From positions 1 to 6,550 of the forward strand of contig JALNZQ010000152.1 of NCBI GenBank assembly GCA_023229165.1: 6,550 bases of DNA, read 5' to 3'. Below, one piece after another: positions 4,765 through 6,550 of the stretch. The DNA is from Methanothrix sp. Its GTDB lineage: Archaea > Halobacteriota > Methanosarcinia > Methanotrichales > Methanotrichaceae. The position numbers and the translations under genes are program-made. Every line of letters starts with the position of its first letter. The first letter of the stretch is position 1. The notes beneath the pieces were generated by a model. That model worked only from the letters and a program-made list of their open reading frames with translations, did not search any database and had not been told where the DNA came from.

Positions 4765-5055
4765 TTATCTTTGCTCGATATCCAGTTTGGACTTAATCGA
4801 TACATCTTTATCCAGGCGATAATCGATATGAACCGTGGTTATTATTCTCTTCACACCCATCGTTGCCAGCTTTTTATTCGCTTTCTCGATCACCTCAAAG
4901 AGTTGCTCAAAGCTGCTTGCCTCAATAGCGGTAGACATGGGTCCTGCAGCGAATTTTATGCCGGACTGTCTCAAAAGCTCATGAACGGCCAGCACATATT
5001 GAGAGGCGCTGGTTCCCTCGCCCATGGGAATGGTGGCGAAATCTGCTACGATCAT
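4765..5055 (-). CDS. MTH1187-family thiamine-binding protein (DUF77)
   Basis: At 96 residues this fits the usual length of the MTH1187/YqgV family of ferredoxin-like alpha/beta proteins, which form tetramers and in characterised cases bind thiamine or its pyrimidine part. Diagnostic features are the N-terminal strand ending IPMGEGTS (residues 9-16), the helix VLAVHELLRQSG (21-32), the AAGPMSTAIEA segment (36-46) and the strand IITTVHIDYRLDK (71-83). The protein is cytoplasmic, and its role in thiamine handling is inferred from the family. ATG at 5055 has no Shine-Dalgarno site. A TATA-like element sits about 25 bases upstream, which suits a leaderless transcript. It follows pyrF by 77 bases in the same direction, with a hairpin between, so it is probably transcribed separately. 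Confidence 0.88.
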   Translation of the reverse strand: MIVADFATIPMGEGTSASQYVLAVHELLRQSGIKFAAGPMSTAIEASSFEQLFEVIEKANKKLATMGVKRIITTVHIDYRLDKDVSIKSKLDIEQR

Positions 5056-5070
5056 AGTAGTATATCAATT

Positions 5071-5080
5071 TACAAATATA
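5071..5080 (-). promoter_or_regulatory. Putative TATA box for the MTH1187-family gene
   Basis: Minus-strand TATATTTGTA starts 25 bases before the ATG at 5055. Archaeal TATA boxes are centred about 26 bases before the transcription start, so the mRNA would begin close to the ATG. The lack of a ribosome binding site agrees with a leaderless message. Confidence 0.45.
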
Positions 5081-5081
5081 G

Positions 5082-5122
5082 AAAAGTTCTGAAAAGCTGC
5101 CGGAAGGCATCGGTCCGGCCAG
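5082..5122 (-). terminator. Hairpin with T-rich flank after pyrF
   Basis: About ten bases past the pyrF stop, the minus strand has GCCGGA (5119-5114) pairing with TCCGGC (5104-5099) around a nine-base loop. Flanking CTG and CAG can extend the stem across a bulge. CTTTTCAGAACTTTTC follows. The T-runs are only four long, so this is a modest terminator candidate. Confidence 0.4.
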
Positions 5123-5132
5123 TTTGCATAAA

Positions 5133-5780
5133 TTAGGCAGGAGGGAGAAGAGCAAGAACCTTCTTTGCCGAGGCTGTCGGGTCCTCTGCCTCATAAACCG
5201 ATCTGCCCACGATCAGATAGTTGGCGCCGGCCTGCAGAGCTGCGCCGGCGGAGCCTCCCTGAGCACCTACGCCGGGCGAGATGATGATCCGCTCTCCGAT
5301 GATGGAACGAATCAGCTTAATTCTATCAGGGCGCGTGGCTGGAGCCACCACACCGGATGCGCCCACCTCCACCGCCAGCCGGGCCATCTTTTCCGCCAGG
5401 GGTGCCATAAACAGTTCCGCCCCAGGGTGGCTCATCTCCGTTACCACAAAGAGATCGGCTCCGTGCTCTGCGGCGCTCTTTGCGCAGGCTTGCAGAGAGT
5501 CCTTTCCCGGGAAGGCCTGAGCGATGATGCCGCCCGCCCCTGCGCCCAGCACAGCCTGGCAGATGAGCCGATTGGTGTTGGGAATGTCGGCGATTTTCAA
5601 GTCTGCGATGACAGGCAGAGTGGCAGAGATCTCCGTTACGATTCCCAGGCCTGCAGAGAGAATAAGGGGATAGCCGATCTTGATGGCGTCGAAGTAATCC
5701 TTTAGCTGCATTACTAAGGAAAGGGCCCGTTCTCTCGTTGTGACGTCCAGTGCCAAAATCAGCTTTGTTTCTCTCTTCAT
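5133..5780 (-). CDS. pyrF: Orotidine 5'-phosphate decarboxylase
   Basis: PyrF removes CO2 from orotidine monophosphate to give UMP, the last step of de novo pyrimidine synthesis, in the cytoplasm. The 215-residue protein has the length of the archaeal enzyme and all expected active-site residues. These are LALD with D12 near the N-terminus, IKIG with K34, and the catalytic tetrad segment ADLKIADIPNTN with D60, K62 and D65. Substrate-closing residues are S117 (in TEMSHPG), the phosphate loop SPGVGAQGG (168-176, Q174) and R193 in VGRSVYEA. The fold is a TIM barrel that works as a dimer. ATG at 5780 has only a weak purine stretch upstream. Instead, a nine-codon leader ORF with a good ribosome binding site ends in an ATGA overlap with this start. 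The HAD gene ends 42 bases upstream on the same strand, so the two are likely co-transcribed. Confidence 0.97.
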   Translation of the reverse strand: MKRETKLILALDVTTRERALSLVMQLKDYFDAIKIGYPLILSAGLGIVTEISATLPVIADLKIADIPNTNRLICQAVLGAGAGGIIAQAFPGKDSLQACAKSAAEHGADLFVVTEMSHPGAELFMAPLAEKMARLAVEVGASGVVAPATRPDRIKLIRSIIGERIIISPGVGAQGGSAGAALQAGANYLIVGRSVYEAEDPTASAKKVLALLPPA

Positions 5781-5806
5781 GTGGTCAGCTTCCTATGCGG
5801 CATCAT
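5777..5806 (-). CDS. Possible leader peptide overlapping the pyrF start
   Basis: A nine-residue ORF (MMPHRKLTT) begins at ATG 5806. GAGGG lies four bases before it, a better ribosome binding site than pyrF has. Its TGA (5779-5777) overlaps the pyrF ATG as ATGA, the classic arrangement for translational coupling. It could deliver ribosomes to pyrF or be a regulatory leader; it could also be chance. The peptide shows no run of codons suggesting attenuation. Confidence 0.35.
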   Translation of the reverse strand: MMPHRKLTT

Positions 5807-5822
5807 ACTTCCCTCTTCTTCT

Positions 5823-6461
5823 CTAAATGAAGCCGTCAATCAGCACCATTGCCTCTCGCAGATCGCCCACTACCTCGCGGCCTGAGCGCTCGCCTTTGCG
5901 ATCCAGAAAGAACGCATCCAGGCCAGCCTCCAGGGGCGACTCGTAGTCGTAGTTATAATGGTCTCCTATGTGCAATACCTCAAAAGGCTTTACGCCCATG
6001 TGAGCGCAGACTGCGCCATAGATCAGAGGCGACTTCTTGACATCTCGGAAATCTGAGGTGGCGGAGAAGGTTTCGCTGAAGTAGTCCGACAGGCCGTCCA
6101 GCTCAATGTCGATGAACTCGCGAGCGGCGTTGGATGTCACCACCAGCTCGTAGTTCTCAGAGAGCAGGTCCAGCACCTCCTGCACCTCAGGGTAGGTCTC
6201 GATCTCGTCCTCGTACATCTGCAATAGCTCGTCCTTGCCCACCTTTAGTCCGAACCTCTCGATCCAGTAGGGCAGGTCGTACCATTCCAGTTGGCCGCTG
6301 CCGATCTTCATGTACTCGCCGACAACGTAACTCTTGGCAGCTAGGAAATCCAGACCGGTCTTTTCGGCGTAAAGCATTGGCATGCCTTCCATCCAGACCT
6401 TGTCCACAAACCTGGATTTGACCAGGGTGCCGTCCATGTCCAGGGATATGACGCGAATCAT
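5823..6461 (-). CDS. HAD-superfamily hydrolase (212 aa)
   Basis: The protein carries the HAD phosphatase motifs in order. Motif I is DMDGTL with nucleophile D8 and acid/base D10, motif II is VVTSN (T109, S110), motif III is a lysine in the VKKSPLIY segment (K142 or K143), and motif IV is GDHYNYDYESPLEAG with D167 and D172. Residues about 15-85 form a helical cap (subfamily I), as in phosphoglycolate phosphatase-like and haloacid dehalogenase-like enzymes. The likely reaction is hydrolysis of a small phosphorylated metabolite in the cytoplasm, but the substrate cannot be read from sequence. GGAG at 6468-6471 lies six bases before ATG 6461, so the start is good. It heads a minus-strand unit with pyrF 42 bases downstream, which might hint at nucleotide or sugar-phosphate clean-up; that is inference. 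TAG ends the gene. Confidence 0.9.
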   Translation of the reverse strand: MIRVISLDMDGTLVKSRFVDKVWMEGMPMLYAEKTGLDFLAAKSYVVGEYMKIGSGQLEWYDLPYWIERFGLKVGKDELLQMYEDEIETYPEVQEVLDLLSENYELVVTSNAAREFIDIELDGLSDYFSETFSATSDFRDVKKSPLIYGAVCAHMGVKPFEVLHIGDHYNYDYESPLEAGLDAFFLDRKGERSGREVVGDLREAMVLIDGFI

Positions 6462-6521
6462 CTAATTCTCCGGTTGTAGAGCAAATGGCTTGCTTTTAGG
6501 TTATTATTCTTTTGGAGCATC
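6462..6521. promoter_or_regulatory. Divergent promoter region between the HAD gene and the plus-strand gene
   Basis: The 74 bases between the two divergent ATGs (6461 and 6536) must hold both promoters. The region is AT-rich at about 6495-6513, with AATAATAA (minus strand) and CTTTTAG (plus strand) as weak TATA-like candidates. Neither is convincing, so no individual TATA box is assigned. Confidence 0.4.
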
Positions 6522-6535
6522 GGTGGAGGCAAAAA

Positions 6536-6550
6536 ATGCTTTTGTGCGCG
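6536..6550 (+). CDS. Start of a plus-strand gene, cut by the window edge
   Basis: GGTGGAGG at 6522-6529 is a near-ideal archaeal ribosome binding site, six bases before ATG 6536. Only five codons are visible (MLLCA), so the product cannot be identified. The short hydrophobic beginning says nothing firm. The gene diverges from the HAD-pyrF unit. Confidence 0.65.

Noticed and set aside
4572..4796. Plus-strand 74-residue ORF
   Set aside because: It is antisense to the receiver-domain relic and the end of the MTH1187-family gene, with no ribosome binding site.
5124..5705. Plus-strand 193-residue ORF
   Set aside because: It is the antisense shadow of pyrF, whose active-site residues are all present on the minus strand.
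2678..5825. Terminal TAG codons of the cupin, PA14 and HAD genes as possible pyrrolysine readthrough
   Set aside because: Each TAG is followed by another in-frame stop within about ten codons, and the proteins already have natural ends.
1..6550. CRISPR array, tRNA, rRNA, transposase or toxin-antitoxin pair
   Set aside because: No regularly spaced repeats, cloverleaf, rRNA-like sequence, transposase motifs or convincing paired small genes were seen.

Overview
This window most likely comes from a methanogenic archaeon. A Methanothrix (Methanosaeta)-like member of the Methanosarcinales is my best guess, but that is inference. Several things point to an archaeon: an archaeal-type PyrF, an MTH1187-type thiamine-binding protein with a TATA box placed for a leaderless start, T-tract terminators, and secreted proteins rich in N-glycosylation sequons. 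Codon third positions are GC-rich in the housekeeping genes and more mixed in the accessory ones.

Layout. Nearly every gene lies on the minus strand, so it is read from right to left. At the right edge a plus-strand gene begins at 6536; only five codons are visible, but its ribosome binding site is excellent. It diverges from a minus-strand pair: a HAD-family hydrolase (6461-5823), then pyrF (5780-5133), orotidine 5'-phosphate decarboxylase of UMP synthesis. A possible nine-residue leader ORF ends in an ATGA overlap with the pyrF start. A hairpin with T-rich flanks follows pyrF, then a small MTH1187/DUF77 gene (5055-4765) with its own putative TATA box.

The left two thirds (1-4764) is an accessory region. 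Genes for exported or membrane proteins alternate with decayed coding pieces. The exported or membrane set is: a PA14-domain secreted protein (4525-3536), a secreted cupin (3178-2678), a short secreted protein of unknown function (2197-1760), and a nine-helix membrane protein resembling the CruF/DUF422 carotenoid hydratases (1658-783). The fragments are: a piece of a response-regulator receiver domain (4750-4640), an 89-residue TPR-like ORF (3470-3201), a 113-residue ORF of unclear status (2633-2292), and a minus-strand remnant (305-51) broken by TAA but followed by a T8 tract. Two possible small ORFs (390-539 minus, 548-706 plus) sit in the otherwise sparse 306-782 interval.

The most notable point is the PA14 gene. 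Its signal peptide and the first part of the PA14 domain share one reading frame with the rest of the protein, but an in-frame TGA (4340-4342) separates them where the family usually has glycine. This is a nonsense mutation, a sequence error or a recoding event. I saw no CRISPR array, rRNA, tRNA, insertion sequence with transposase, or obvious defence system.
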